In this document: positions 37,883 through 50,398 of the stretch, one piece after another
Position numbering within the stretch: the first letter of the stretch is position 1
Layout: every line of letters begins with the position of its first letter
NCBI RefSeq assembly: GCF_963583255.1
Contig: NC_084817.1
Coordinates: forward strand, 14,762,121-14,826,120
Source of the DNA: Pyrus communis
Lineage: Eukaryota; Streptophyta; Magnoliopsida; Rosales; Rosaceae
Direction: 5' to 3'
Length of the DNA: 64,000 nt
Made by a program: the position numbers and the translations under genes
Notes under the pieces: generated by a model
Seen by the model: the letters and a program-made list of their open reading frames with translations, nothing else
Told to the model about the DNA's origin: nothing
Databases searched by the model: none

Positions 37883-38575
37883 ATGGCAAACCCATCGAAC
37901 TTTAGCTTAGAATTGAGTCTCAGCAGTGATACAGGCGCGCCGCGTCAAGGTAACGTATGGCGCCCTTCTTTCTTATCTTCTAACGGTCCTCTTACAGGTG
38001 AAGACTCCGTGATGCAGGACGCCACAACAGCTACAATAGTAGCTAGGAACCTCCTCACTCCAAAAGATAGTAGGCTGCTGTCAGGACGGTCCGATGAGTT
38101 GGCCGTTCAAGAGTCCCTCGCACTTAGTGTTCAGTGTGCGAGTTCTGTGTCCAACATGGGCCAACGCCTGCTTGCCCGCTCCCGTCAGGTGGAATCATTG
38201 ATGGCAGAGGTGGAAAGTCTTAAGCAAGAGATCCAGCAGCTTAAGTACTAGAATAGAAGTTTGCACGTGCTTGCAAACAACTATTCGACGGGCATGAAGA
38301 GGAAGCTTGATGAACTGCAAGAGTCTGAAGGTCGGATTCAAAGCGACCGTCAAAGGTTTTCTGCTTATCTCCAGAGGCACCTTTTTCCTGGCTCATCCAG
38401 CGCTTGGCCAAGTATTGAGGCCTGGAATGCTCTAGCTCCGATGCCTCCCGCTCCGATGCCTTCCGCTCCTATGTCTTCTGCTCCGATGCCTTCCATTCCG
38501 ATGTCTTCTGCTCCTAGGCCTTCCGCTTCAAGAGTATTGCCACGTAGTGGGGCTTCAAGCAAACAACCTCTGTGA
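37883..38575 (+). pseudogene. Antisense coiled-coil gene of X, one nonsense codon
   Basis: The full 230-codon frame is present from the ATG to the TGA, but TAG at 38249-38251 replaces a Glu codon (GAG in Z and T) after residue 122, in the middle of the coiled coil. A 122-residue N-terminal product, or a fragment restarting at 38261, are the only possible products. The Pro/Met-rich tail has six pentapeptides and a variant end (RVLPRSGAS). The gene is opposite to its host element. Function is unknown in all copies. Confidence 0.85.
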
Positions 38576-38608
38576 AGGCTACATCTGCTTTATTTTTTTT
38601 TTTCTGAA

Positions 38609-39718
38609 TCAATCGGCATGGAATTTATCTTTGAATGGGCGGTGATGCTTGAAATGATCCGATAATGGTTTAAATTCAAGATTGGATGCCTGAATCATTA
38701 ACAACATGATAGTATAAAAGAAAATTGAAATTGGAGGAGGTGGCTTACTTATGTGCTCCGACATGAACTCAAGGATAAACACATCTTCTTTGAACATTTC
38801 AGGAACTTTGCCCTTGGACAGATTTGATGTGAGGATTGGTCCTTGTCTTGTGTCATAAAATTCAACTTCTTTGGGGTTCTTTGCCTCAAGAACGTCATCT
38901 TTGATGAATTCATGATATTCCCTACTTTGCACCTTTGGAAGGGCTTCCAAGATGTCTTTTTCACTTTCTTCTTGCTTGGAATTCATGAACCTGCAAGGAA
39001 TAGGGATATCTGTTGGAACGGGGTTAGAAATAATGAAATTTGGAACAACCTTACTTGAATTAGATGGCGTAGGAGCAATAGGTGCCTCCGGCAAAGGTGT
39101 TTCCACCCTTGCCGTGGGTTGGGTGTATTCCTCTTCCTCAAATTGCAACTCCTCATCCACTTCTAAGCTATGTTTGGACATTTTTAGGTCAGCTCCAACC
39201 TCCATAGCACTTCCCAAAGTGATAGCATTATGGATTTCAAAATCTTCCTTCGAGTTTTCAATGGTTGAACTAGGGAGTTCGTCTTGGTCTCGAAACTGTC
39301 CTACGAACTCCGCAATCTGCCCAATTTGCTTTTCCAAGAGGTCCAACCTTTGTGGTGTCTGCATAGGCGTTGAATAGAACTCCTCATATGGCTGTCAATA
39401 TCCTTCTTGTTGAGCCTCATTCTCTTGATTTTGTGAGCCCTGCACCAAACAAATTAATTCATTAAGCTTTTGATTATAATCTATTGACGAACTTGAATTT
39501 GGTTGGGCATATTGAATATGAGGTTGTGGTGGCTGCCAATATCCTTCTTCTTGAACATGTTGAGCTTCCCACCACATAGAGTTTGAATGATCACTCCAAT
39601 CTGAATTGTAAGTATTGGAAAACACGTTATTCCTTGATTGAAGATCAAATATATCAACGCTTTGCATTTGGGACCGTTCCATGAGCTGTGACAAAAGAGA
39701 AGCATTATCAAGTGCCAT
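38609..39718 (-). pseudogene. Shortened gag/pol-like frame of X
   Basis: A frame of about 370 codons in element sense, interrupted once by TGA (39395-39397) where Trp is likely. It keeps pieces recognisable in the Q polyprotein: a DWSDHSN segment like the post-knuckle region, LDLLEKQIGQIAEFVGQFRD (Q residues about 446-464), ARVETPLPEAPIAP, SKQEESEKDILEALPKVQ, and an end resembling SNLEFKPLSDHFKH before RT. The capsid core, zinc knuckle, protease and RT are missing. It is an internally deleted gag-pol, joined directly to the 3' side of the antisense gene. Whether it was ever expressed is unknown. Confidence 0.75.
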
Positions 39719-39824
39719 GTTGTTCTTCTCTAGTACTTGAATTCAACAAATAAAACACAAATCAAAAACTAAAACTAAAATACAAAACAGAAACGAACAA
39801 TCCAAGAGATTAGCAAATTTGCTA

Positions 39825-39843
39825 ATCCCCGGCAACGGCGCCA
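39825..39843 (-). other. Primer-binding site of X (tRNA-Asp)
   Basis: Same TGGCGCCGTTGCCGGGGAT on the minus strand, five bases from the LTR end. Confidence 0.9.
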
Positions 39844-39848
39844 AAATT

Positions 39849-42800
39849 TGATGCGAGATTTATACGCACACAAATTAAACCCTCTTTTTGTCAATTGTAG
39901 TATAAGTATAAGTAGGGATCGTTCTTAACCGGGGATTAGGAGGGATTGCAAATCACTTGGAAACTGACTCAAAAACGTAAAATAAAGTTTAAAACACTAA
40001 ACTAGACTCAAAGAATGCAACACTAAACTTTAAAACACTAAAACAAACCAAAAGACTCAAACATCACCCAAAACACTCAAAACTGCCTTAAAAACACTTT
40101 CTGGGCAGTTTTGAGCACTTTGGTGAATTTGGACGAATTTGTGTAATAGATTGAATCAAAACACTTAGAAACATAAACTAAGACACTTTCTAACTAAATT
40201 GGACATTAAAGTAAAGGGGGATTTAGGTTTATACGAAATTAAATTAAATGAACAAATTGCAATTAAAACAGAATGTAAATATGAAATTGATGAAATGGAA
40301 TGAATGGATGATAGAATAGCTAAGGGGTTCATCTCCATACATGTTACACTTGCATAATAAAATGATTTCCAATTGCATTTCAATAAACCATGACTTCTCA
40401 ACGCTCCAAGTTAATTAGGTCCGCTTAAATTAACTTTCAGATTTCCCTAGATTCATTGGATTGAATGGAATACGCATTACAACCAAATTATTCCTAATCA
40501 AAGTCCCTAACTATGGAATACGCATGATAGAGACATTCAACAAAGATTATTAAGTTCAACGGAAATCATAAACATCGACGAGGCATTCGTTACTATGGAA
40601 TACGCATTGATAGGAGCATATTTATGCTACTTAGTTGTGTTGTTTCCTTACACTTAGTGAGTTAATTACTATGTATTTCAGTCTTTTAAAGTATTTTCGT
40701 GTGTTTTTAGGTCCTAATGGCAAAAGGAGCAAGAAAGTGCATTTTGAGGCTATTTGGAGCATTTTTGGGCATGGATTGGATAGCTTACTCATGTAGCAAT
40801 GAGGATGGACGAAATTGAAGACTAGAAGAGCTAGGAAAGGCTACAAATCTGGTGGAAGAAGTTCTATTCCAATGAAGATAAGGAAGAAGCAAGAAACAAG
40901 GGATCTTATCCAAACCTTATCTTATCCAAACCTTATCCTATCCTATCTCTAACATTATCCTATTCTTTCCTATCCAAATCAGGTGGGGACTTAAACTTAG
41001 CTATTTAGGTGGGATTAGATATATATCTAAACACTTAGAATAGGTTCTAGACCCTCATTCCTTTGTATGCCGCATGTACACCACTCCTAGTAGGTTTAGG
41101 AATTGAAAACCTTATCCTACTCTTATATCACATGTTCTAAACCCTTCTTTCTAGAAGCCTTATCTTATCCCTACAACCCTTGCCGCACATATCCTTCTAG
41201 AATCCCTAAATCCTAGCTGAATTCCCTATTCCAAATCCCACTTAATTTCTGCCTTGAGTTAACCTTTTTCCAATGGGATTAGGCAATCCTTTTCCTACAC
41301 TAAGTGTGCCAAAACTAGCCTATATAAACAGCCTTGCCGTGCCATTTAATTATCACCATCCCTTCACACAACATTCATACATCCCTTCAGAAATCAACCC
41401 TTGCCGTGACCTTGCAACCACCCATCCATCATTCCCCTACTTCCATACATCCATCCCAACCTCCATACACCACCATAACCCCTTGCCGCACCACCATATA
41501 TACCTAAAACCATCCAAAATCCAGAAAATCGTCCACAAACTCACCATAGACCTTTGTGCCGTGACCTAGCAAGAAGAAGGAGAAGGAAGACCAAGCCTTG
41601 GGCGTTTGTACATTCAAGTTGGAGTGTTGGACGTGTCTAGGTGTAATCTATCTTTTATTTTCAATGTTTAAATCTATATTGCTTTGTTTTGTCATGAACA
41701 TGAGAGGCTAAACTCGTTTTAGCCTAGGGATGCTTTGAAACCATGATTACAATTATAATATGATTTGATTAATTCCAGTTGTGATTTCATAAATTGCGAA
41801 TGCAATTTACTTAACCGTTTGATGGATAACTTATTCTTGTATGTTTATTAGGGAGGCCTACTTAATTTGCATGCTTGAATTTGGGGCTAGAATATAAGGG
41901 TGTTTCACATAATCGTCACAAACTTATATTCACAAGTAGTTAAGGTTGTTTTCACAATCATGTTAAGTAAATTCCTAGCATGCGTATCATGATGTCATAG
42001 TTACAAGTGCTTTGTCAATACTTATGGTTTCCATTGAACGTAATGATCTTTAACCGTATCTCTATTATGATGTCATGTAGGGGACTTTTTGAAGAATGCT
42101 TTGGGTTGTCGTATGATGTCATCCAATCCACTAACTTAAGGGAAATCTGAGGGTTAATTAGTGATGTCACGGTTAATCTGGGGTGTTGAGGTTCATGGTT
42201 TATCGGAAAAGCAACTGGAAATCAATTTATGTTAGAAAGTATCATGTGTGGAGAAGTATCCCTTGGCTATCCCATCATCCATTAGTTTTTCTTATTTTCG
42301 TCCAAAATCTGTTTTAAAGTTTTAAGTCACTTGTTTTCTTTTAAATTCGTCCAAAATCAAAACCCCCTTTCTTATTTGTTCCAAATCTGTCCAAAAGAGT
42401 CTTTTTGAGTCTTTAGAGTCAAAACCAAGTGTATTTTCGTCCAAATTAAGTCATAGAGTCTAAATTGAGTCTTTTTGGTTGTTTTTGGTTGTTTTGAGTC
42501 TTTAAAGTTTGTTTTGAGTCATATAAGTTAGTAAGAGTCTTGTGAGTCTATTTAAAGTGTTTTAAAACATATTTTCACATCTTTGAGTCAATTTTCATTA
42601 GATTAGCAATCCCTCCTAATCCCCGGCCTAGAACGATCCCTACTTATATCTATACTACAATTGTCGAAAAGAGGGTTTAATTTGTGTGCTTATATATTTC
42701 GCACCACGCATGAAACTTATGCCAAGAATTCATTTAACGCGATTGTTTATAAGCAACCTCCACTACTTGTGAATATAAGTTCGTAACTATTAGGTGAAAC

Positions 42801-43997
42801 TCACTTATATTCTAGCGTCATTCATGCATGAAAATTAAGCGTGCACTCTCAATAAACATACATAAATAAGTTATCAATCAAACAGTTAAACAAATTGAAT
42901 CCACAACTTATGAAACGCAATTAGAAGTAATCAAATCAAAATGCAAGCATAAACATATATTTCGAATTCCCCCCTAGCCAAGGGGGGTTTAGTTCCTCAT
43001 ACGTACAAAACAAAGAGAATCAAAGAAACACCTAAACATTCCAACAACTCAAACTTGAATTGTATGAATGTTTAGGCCCTCTTCTCTTCCATTCCTCATT
43101 CGTACAAAACAAAGAGTATTGAAATTAAACATTGAAATCAAAGAAACACCTAAACATTCTAACAACTCAAACTTAAATTGTATGAACGTTTAGGCACTCT
43201 TCTCTTCCTCGTTGTTGTAGTACAAGGTCTAAGGTGAGTTTTGGGGATTATGGATGATGTAGAATGATAGGTTTTGTGTATGAATGGATGGGGAGTGGTT
43301 GGAGTGGCTGCAATGGAGGAGAAAAGTGTTTTGGTGGCTGCTGCAAGGGTGTGGAGTGGTTTTGACGAATTTCTGGATATGGAAGAGTGTGTGGAAGAAT
43401 TGAGGTGTGTATGGTTATTATAGGGAGATGAATGGATGGGAGAGGGAACATGACAGTTAGGTATGGATGGGAGAGGGAACATGACAGCTAGGTTAAGTGA
43501 ATGCATGTGCAAAACAGCTAGGATGAATGCATGTGGATGTTTGGTGGCTGAAATGATGAAGTGGGAAGTGCATGTGCTGAAATGATAAAGGGGGAAGTGC
43601 ATGTGGGTTGGAAATATAAAAGGGGAATGCATGTGGCTGCAAGGTGTGGTGAATGATGATGAATGCATGTGGATTAAAGAGTGAATGGTGGCTGCAAAGT
43701 GAATGAATAATGAAATGGGAAAGCATGTGCAAGGTTTTGGGGTGAATGATTGAATGTGCATGTGGCTGCAATGGATTAGGAATCCTTCAATTTCGTCCAT
43801 TCCTTTTGCTCCAAACATAAGCTATCCATTCCAAGTCCAATTTTGCTCCAAAATGCTCCAAAATGCATCTTTTTGCTTCCTTAGCCATATGAACCTAAAA
43901 ACACACGAAAATGGCTTAAACTACTAAAACAACTATGAATTAACAATATAAATGCACGAAAACAAGCTAAGTAAGTCGCCTAAATATGCTCCTATCA
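39849..43997 (-). repeat. 5' LTR of X (split by a solo LTR)
   Basis: Net about 2.05 kb, reading TGATAGGAGCATATTTAGGCG...CGCATCA on the minus strand. U3 is rich in TGCATGTG. The outer end touches the right GCAAC duplication. Confidence 0.88.
40608..42706 (+). repeat. Solo LTR of the W subfamily
   Basis: 2099 bp with perfect duplication CGCAT (40603-40607, 42707-42711). Its ends are TGATAGGAGCATA and CGCACCA. It starts TGATAGGAGCATATTTATGCTAC like the W LTR and has TTATCC-rich U3 sequence (40905-40980) instead of the CATGCA array. Confidence 0.93.
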
Positions 43998-44932
43998 GCA
44001 ACCAGGAATAGATTCCAGGCAGTTGGCTCTAGATCGGAAGACTGACTCCAAGTGCCGGCTGATTGCTTCTTTTACTTTGCCATGCAAGTAAGAACAAGGA
44101 CAAAGAAAAAGACAGGGAAAGAGCATGATATGAGATACTTTTGCTTTTGACCTTGATGATATGAGATACCTTTGCCTTTGAAGAAGCGATGAATGAATTA
44201 GCACATGCTTCAATCTACCGTTTCCTCCTGGGTCATCTGTACTCCAGGCATCTGGTATCATCTTTGGGGGAGAAAAAATTGAGTATTGCAAGAGGCTTTG
44301 CTAGGAGTACGCCCTCAGAGGTGAGGAAGAGTTGGGCATTTTCTTCAGGTCTGCCTTGCCATAAAAGATGAAGGTCGACATATATAGAGATAATATCAAG
44401 TGGTGGTACTGTTCTTTTACCCTTGTCGACAAACGTTTTGATCCCGCAAATCCGGCTTTTTGAAATAGTGGCGCCTCTTCGATTTCTGAACGACGCCCCT
44501 TCGATTTTTGAGCAGGCACCCCTTCGATTTCTGAACGACTCCCCTTCGCTTTCTGAACGACACGTAGTAGTGCGGATGCGGCTCCTTTTGACAAAGCTGC
44601 ACGCGTTTTCTGAAAAGCAGAGAAAGCGTCGTCGAACTTTGCGCTTGTCGGCTAAAGATGTGTAGTTGCGATGATGGCCTCCACGTGTTGTCTGAAAAGA
44701 AGAAATCTTTTGACAAAGTTGAACGCGTTTTCTGAAAAGCCGAGAGAGCGTCGCCTAACTTAAGCCGGAAAATCCAGCTCTTTGAATCGGTGGACGCGTC
44801 GCCTTGGCTTTTTATAGAGCTATCGATCACCGCCAACATACACACTCTGAAGATCTCCCATTCTTGAAAATCGTCTCCGGCCCTTTGAAAATTTACTCTA
44901 TCCACCCCTTCTCTTTGAACACTTTTGAAAAA
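43998..44932 (+). promoter_or_regulatory. Z interior up to the antisense gene, including its promoter
   Basis: The first 380 bp are non-coding. Then follow four units of the CCCCTTCGATTTCTGAACGA repeat (44472-44562), the duplicated ACGCGTTTTCTGAAAAGC block (about 44602 and 44725), a G-box CACGTG (44692-44697) and a TATA box (44809-44817) 116 bp before the ATG. This is the gene strand, opposite to element transcription. Confidence 0.55.
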
Positions 44933-45619
44933 ATGGCAAACTCATCGAACCTTAGCTTAGATTTGAGTCTCAGCAGCGATCCAGTTGCGCCCCGTCAAGG
45001 TAATGTATGGCGCCCTTCTTTTTTATCTTCTAACGGTCTTCTTACAGGTGAAGACTCCGTGATGCAGGACGTCACAACAGCTACAATAGTAGCTAGGAAC
45101 CTCCTCACTCCAAAAGATAGTAGGCTGCTGTCAGGACGGTCCGATGAGTTGGCCGTTCAAGAGTCCCTCGCACTTAGTGTTCAGTGTGCGAGCTCTGTGT
45201 CCAACATGGGCCAACGCCTGCTTGCCTGCTCCCGTCAGGTGGAATCATTGATGGCAGAGGTGGAAAGTCTTAAGCAAGAGATCCAGCAGCTTAAGTATGA
45301 GAATAGAAGTTTGCATGTGCTTGCAAATAACTATTCGTCGGGCATGAAGAGGAAGCTTGATGAGCTGCAAGAATCTGAGGGTCGAATTCAAAGTGACCGT
45401 CAAAGGCTTGCGGCTTATCTCCAGAGGCACCTTTTTCCTGGGTCATCCAGCGCTTGGCCAAGTATTGAGGCCTGGAATGCTCTAGCTCCGATGCCTTCCG
45501 CTTCGATGCCTCCCGCTTCTATGCCTTCCGCTTCGATGCCTCCCACTTCTATGCCTTCCGCTTCTATGCCTTCCGCTCCGACGCCTCGTAGTGGGGCTTC
45601 ACGTAAACAACCTTTGTGA
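44933..45619 (+). CDS. Coiled-coil protein encoded antisense to element Z (intact)
   Basis: 228 codons with no interruption. I chose the ATG at 44933 because it aligns with the starts of the X and T copies and lies about 115 bp after a TATA box; the frame is open 43 codons further upstream by chance. Residues 1-95 are Ser/Leu-rich with a conserved block (ARNLLTPKDSRLLSGRSDEL). Residues about 95-165 form a heptad-like coiled coil (VESLMAEVESLKQEIQQLK). Residues 184-217 are six Pro/Met/Ser pentapeptides, then a basic end (RSGASRKQPL). No signal peptide, membrane segment or retroviral motif is visible. The gene lies between the post-pol landmark and the non-coding 3' region of Z, in reverse orientation. 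Function is unknown; a dimerising or DNA/RNA-associated protein is speculation. Confidence 0.75.
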   Translation: MANSSNLSLDLSLSSDPVAPRQGNVWRPSFLSSNGLLTGEDSVMQDVTTATIVARNLLTPKDSRLLSGRSDELAVQESLALSVQCASSVSNMGQRLLACSRQVESLMAEVESLKQEIQQLKYENRSLHVLANNYSSGMKRKLDELQESEGRIQSDRQRLAAYLQRHLFPGSSSAWPSIEAWNALAPMPSASMPPASMPSASMPPTSMPSASMPSAPTPRSGASRKQPL

Positions 45620-45756
45620 AGCTCCATCTTTCTCCATGTTTAGTATCTTTTTTTTATTTTTTATTTTTTATGAACATGCTTTGTTTTATTCAGTGCATTG
45701 GGTTGCCTCCCAAGTAGCGCTTTCTTTTACATCTTGCAGCCGGACGAAGAACCCAA

Positions 45757-45801
45757 TCACTCCAGGAAATGTTCACGAATCGGATGAGAACTCCGAGTCA
45801 T
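45757..45801 (-). pseudogene. Gag leader remnant of Z (14 codons)
   Basis: MTRSSHPIREHFLE then TGA, in element sense. It matches the V and T leader ORFs except for one Ile/Phe change. It marks the gag side of the gag-pol deletion; the post-pol landmark lies immediately after it. Confidence 0.65.
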
Positions 45802-45901
45802 AAACTAGTACCTAGAACAAGAAACAAAACAAGATTAAGAATCTGGAATAAAATAAAAACAAACGAAAATAAAACAATTCAAGGGATTAGCAAATTTTCT
45901 A

Positions 45902-45920
45902 ATCCCCGGCAACGGCGCCA
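45902..45920 (-). other. Primer-binding site of Z (tRNA-Asp)
   Basis: Same 19-base complement of tRNA-Asp, five bases inside the LTR end. Confidence 0.9.
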
Positions 45921-45925
45921 AAATT

Positions 45926-48900
45926 TGGTGCGAGATTTATACGCACACAAATTAAACCCTCTTTTTGTCAATTGTAGTATATGTATAAGTAGGGATCGTT
46001 CTGGACCAGGGATTAGGAGGGATTGCAAATCACTTGGAAACTGACTCAAAAATGCAAAAACACAATATAAAACACTATACTAGACTCAAAGAATGCAAAA
46101 CTAAACTTTAAAACACTAAAACAAACCAAAAGACTCAAAACAAGTTCAAAAGACTCAAAACTGCCTAAAAACACTAACTAGACAGTTTCTGACCTTAAAC
46201 CCAATTTTGGACGAAATTAAGTTGTAACTTGACTCAAAACACTTTAAAACACAAACTAAACAGATTCTCAGCACCAAAGAACAAGAAAGTAAAGAAGGGT
46301 TTTGATTTGACGAGAATTGAAATAACGAAACAAGTTAATAAACTAGGCAGAATGTAAATATGAATTTGTGATAGAATTGAATGGATGAATGCTAGCTAAG
46401 GGGTTCATCTCCACACATGTTACACTTGCATAATAAAAAGATTTCCAATTGCATTTCAATAAATTATGAAACTCATCACCCCGGGTTAATTAGGTCCGCT
46501 TAAATTAACCGTCAAGTTTTCCTTAAGTTAATGAATTGGATGGGTTAGCGCAACGCAATTCACAACATTCTCCAAAAGTCCTTTACGTGAACAGCACAAT
46601 AAAGATACAATCAAAGATCATAAAGCATTATGAAAACTATAAGCGTTGACGAGGCATTCGTTACTATGATGAGCATGAAACTCGTGCCAAGAATTCATTT
46701 AACGCGATTGTTTATAAGCAACCTTCACTACTTGTGAATATAAGTTCATAACGATTAGGTGAAACTCACTTATATTGTAGCGTCATATTGATGCGAGATT
46801 TATACGCACACAAATTAAACCCTCTTTTCGTCAAATTGTAGTATATGTATAAGTAGGGATCGTTCTAGACCGGGGATTATGAGGGATTGTTAACCACTTG
46901 GATTTGACTCAAAAACGTAAAATAACAATATGAAACACTATACTAGACTCAAAGAATGCAAAACTAAACTTTAAAACACTAAGACAAACCAAAAGACTCA
47001 AAACAACACAAACACACTCAAATCTGCCTAAAAACCACTTTCTGGGCAGATTTGAGCACAAACACAAATTTGGACGAAATTAAGTAATAACTTGACTCAA
47101 GAACGTAAAAACACAATATAAAACACTAAACTAACTCAAAGAATGTAAAACTAAACACTTAAAACATTAAAACAAACCAAAAGACTCAAACATCACCCAA
47201 AACACTCAAAACTGCCTTAAAATCACTTTCTGGGCAGTTTTGAGCACTTTGGTGAATTTGGACGAAATTGGGAAATAAAATTGAATCAAAACACTTTAAA
47301 ACATAAACTAAACAAATTCTAAACACTAAAGAACAAGAAAGTAAAGGGGGGTTTTAAATTGACGAGAATTGAAATAACAAAACAAGTTAATAAACTAAAC
47401 AGATTGTAAAACGAATTTGATGGAATGGAATGAATGGATGATAGAATGGCTAAGGGGTTCATCTCCATACATGTTATACTTGCATAATAAAATGATTTCC
47501 AATTGCATTTCAATAAACCATGAAACTCAACACCCCGGGTTAACCGTGATGCACTAATTAACCTTCAAATCTTCCTAACGTTATTGAATTGGATGGGTTA
47601 GCGCATACAACAATTCAAAACATTCCCCACAAGTCCTCAACATGAATGCATAGAAGAGATACAAGCAAGAATCATTACGCTCTATGAAAATTATAAGTGT
47701 TGACGAGGCATTCGTTACTATGATTGCATGAAACTTATGCCAAGAATTTGTTTAACGCGATTGTTTATAAGCAACCTCCACTACTTGCGAATATAAGTTC
47801 GTAACTATTAGGTGAAACTCACTTATATTCTAGCGTCATATTCATGCATGAAAATTAAGCGCGCATTCTCAATAAACATACATAAATAAGTTATCAATCA
47901 AACGGTTAAACAAATTGAATCCACAACTTATGAAACGCAATTAGAAGTAATCAAATCAAAATGCAAGCATAAACATATATTTCGAATCCCCCCCTAGCCA
48001 AGGGGGGTTTAGTTGAATTTAAACATTGGAATCAAAGAAACACCTAAACATTCCAACAACTCAAACTTGAATTGTATGAACGTTTAGGCACTCTTCTCTT
48101 CCTCTTCGTTGTAGCACAAGGTCTAGGGATAGTTTGATGGTGTGAATGGTTTGGGGAGTGGTGGAAATGGAAGGATGGTGTTTGGATTGTAAGGGAGAGC
48201 ACGACACAAGGGAGTTTTATGGCATTTCTGCAATGGATGAGTGTTTATGAATGGAATGGATGGACTTGTGAAGGGCACGGCCCCAAGGGACCAATTTCTG
48301 TTGTGAAATGAATTGTGTATGAATGAGTGTGAATGAATGAGTATTTATAGGTGAAATGGGGGGAACATGACAGCTAGGTTGCATGTGCACATGTTGGTTG
48401 AATGATTATGAGTGCATGTGGCTGAAATAGCATGTGGAATGGCTGGAAATGCAAGGAGAAGGCATGTGCACGGTTTTGGGAGAGAATGGGAGTGCAAGTG
48501 GCTGAAATGTTAGAGGAACAAGTGCATGTGGCTGCATTGTGGTGCAATGATGGAGGAACAATCTGAAAATGCAAGGTATGGCTGGAATGATTGTGTTTGT
48601 TTGAATGTGCATGTGATTAAATTAAAGGATGCAAAGTAAATAAATAATGAATGCATGTGTTGAATTATGAAGATGCATGTGCAATGAAGTGGAATGACAA
48701 TCTGAAATGGGATAGGTACCCACGGCAATGATGATTTCTGGTGGTGTTTTGGGTGCATGTGGAATGAATGATTTCTTGGTGAGTGGATGCATGTGTTGAT
48801 TAAAGGGGGAATGCAAAGGAAAAGCTAGAAATGCATGTGGACTGGCTGCAAGGTGAATGAATAATGAAATGGGAAAGCATGTGCAAGGTTTTGGTGTGAA

Positions 48901-50393
48901 TGATTGAATGTGCATGTGGCTGCAATGGAGGAGGAATCCTTCAATTTCGTCCATCCTCTTGGCTCCAAGCATATGATATCCATTCCAATCTCTAATTTGC
49001 TCCAAAAGGCTCCAAAAGGCATCCTTTTGCATACTTTGCCCTTAGAACCTGAAAACACACAAAAGAAGCATAAAGGACTAAAATAACTAAAGAAACATAA
49101 CGTAAATGCACGAGAACAAGCCATTTAAGTCGCATGAATATGCTCCTATCACATATTCATGCATGAAAATTAAGCGTGCACTCTCAATAAACATACATAA
49201 ATAAGTTATCAATCAAACCGTTAAACAAATTGAATCCACAACTTATGAAACGCAATTAGAAGTAATCAAATCAAAATGCAAGCATAAACATTTATTTCGA
49301 ATCCCCCCCTAGCCAAGGGGGGTTTAGTTCCTTATGGTACAAAACAAAGAGAATCAAAGAAACACCTAAACATTCCAACAACTCAAACTTGAATTGTATG
49401 AACGTTTAGGCCCTCTTCTCTTCCATTCCTCATTCGTACAAAACAAAGAGTATTGAATTTAAACATTGAAATCAAAGAAGCACCTAAACATTCCAACAAC
49501 TCAAACTTGAATTGTATGAACGTTTAGGCACTCTTCTCTTCCTCTTCGTTGTAGCACAAGGTCTAAGGATAGTTTGATGGTGTGAATGGTTTGGGGAGTG
49601 GTGGAGGAATGAAAGAGGAGTGGTGGAAATGGAAGGATGGTGTTTGGATTGTAAGGGAGGGCACGGCACAAGGGAGTTTTGATGTCTACATTCTGAAAAC
49701 GGAGAGTGTGAATGAATTGTGTATGAATGAGTGTGAATGAGAATGAATGCAATGGATGCTTATTTATAGGTGAAATGGGGGGAACATGACAGCTAGGAAC
49801 TTGGTGGAAATCTGAAATGGTGATGGGAGATGCAAGTGGCTGTTTTATGCATGTGATTAGAGGGTGGGAGTGCATGTGCTTTGACAGCTAGGATGAATTA
49901 ATTAAAGGGAGTGCATGTGGCTTGGCTGCAAGGTGTGAATGATTATGAATGCATGTGCAATGTTTTGGGAGAAAATGGGAGTGCATGTCAATGATGGTGT
50001 TTGGTGCTGAAAATGAATGTGTTTGCATGTGAATTAAAGCTAGGGTGAATGATGATGAATGCATGTGGATTAAAGAGTGAATGGTGGCTGCAAAGTGAAT
50101 GAATAATGAAATGGGAAAGCATGTGCAAGGTTTTGGTGTGAATGATTGAATGTGCATGTGGCTGCAATGGATTAGGAATCCTTCAATTTCGTCCATTCCT
50201 TTTGCTCCAAACATAAGCTATCCATTCCAAGTCCAATTTTGCTCCAAAATGCTCCAAAATGCATCTTTTTGCTTCCTTAGCCATATGAACCTAAAAACAC
50301 ACGAAAATGGCTTAAACTACTAAAACAACTATGAATTAACAATATAAATGCACGAAAACAACCTAAGTAAGTCGCCTAAATATGCTCCTATCA
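45926..50393 (-). repeat. 5' LTR of Z (split by a solo LTR)
   Basis: Net about 2.1 kb: 45926-46788 and 49157-50393. It shares the variant terminal TGGTGC and most sequence with the 3' LTR at 5596-7581. The outer end touches the right CGGCA duplication. Confidence 0.88.
46789..49151 (-). repeat. Solo LTR inserted in the Z 5' LTR
   Basis: 2363 bp with perfect duplication CATAT (46784-46788, 49152-49156). Host LTR sequence continues across it. It carries hairpin arms with ATCTGCC/GGCAGAT (about 47030-47058). Confidence 0.93.
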
Positions 50394-50398
50394 CGGCA

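Larger units (their letters stand above)
9800..43997 (-). mobile_element. Element X: non-autonomous element inside Z, heavily invaded
   Basis: The left LTR fragment (9800-10612) and right LTR (39849-43997) are almost identical where both exist and share the variant GTTCTTAACC. They are flanked by a perfect duplication GCAAC (9795-9799, 43998-44002). The interior, net of insertions, is 26682-27347, 29461-30911 and 37349-39848: non-coding 3' part, antisense gene with one stop, a shortened gag-like frame and the primer-binding site. The left LTR remainder plus about 350 bp of interior is missing at the S junction, and about 85 bp is missing at the R junction. Confidence 0.82.
5596..50393 (-). 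mobile_element. Element Z: complete non-autonomous LTR element with antisense gene
   Basis: LTRs at 5596-7581 and 45926-50393 share the variant end TGGTGC instead of TGATGC and are flanked by a perfect duplication CGGCA (5591-5595, 50394-50398). Net of insertions the interior is about 4.1 kb: 7582-9799 joined to 43998-45925. It holds a primer-binding site, the 14-codon gag leader, the antisense coiled-coil gene and a long non-coding 3' part with three polypurine-like tracts. It has no gag-pol. X is inserted in its interior and a solo LTR in its 5' LTR. Confidence 0.87.

Noticed and set aside
41273..41569. 98-codon frame in the solo LTR
   Set aside because: Low-complexity His/Pro/Ser composition, inside an LTR, no match to the W copy frame.
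44804..44932. Upstream extension of the Z antisense gene to 44804
   Set aside because: The extension overlaps the TATA box region and is not open in the X and T copies; the conserved start is 44933.
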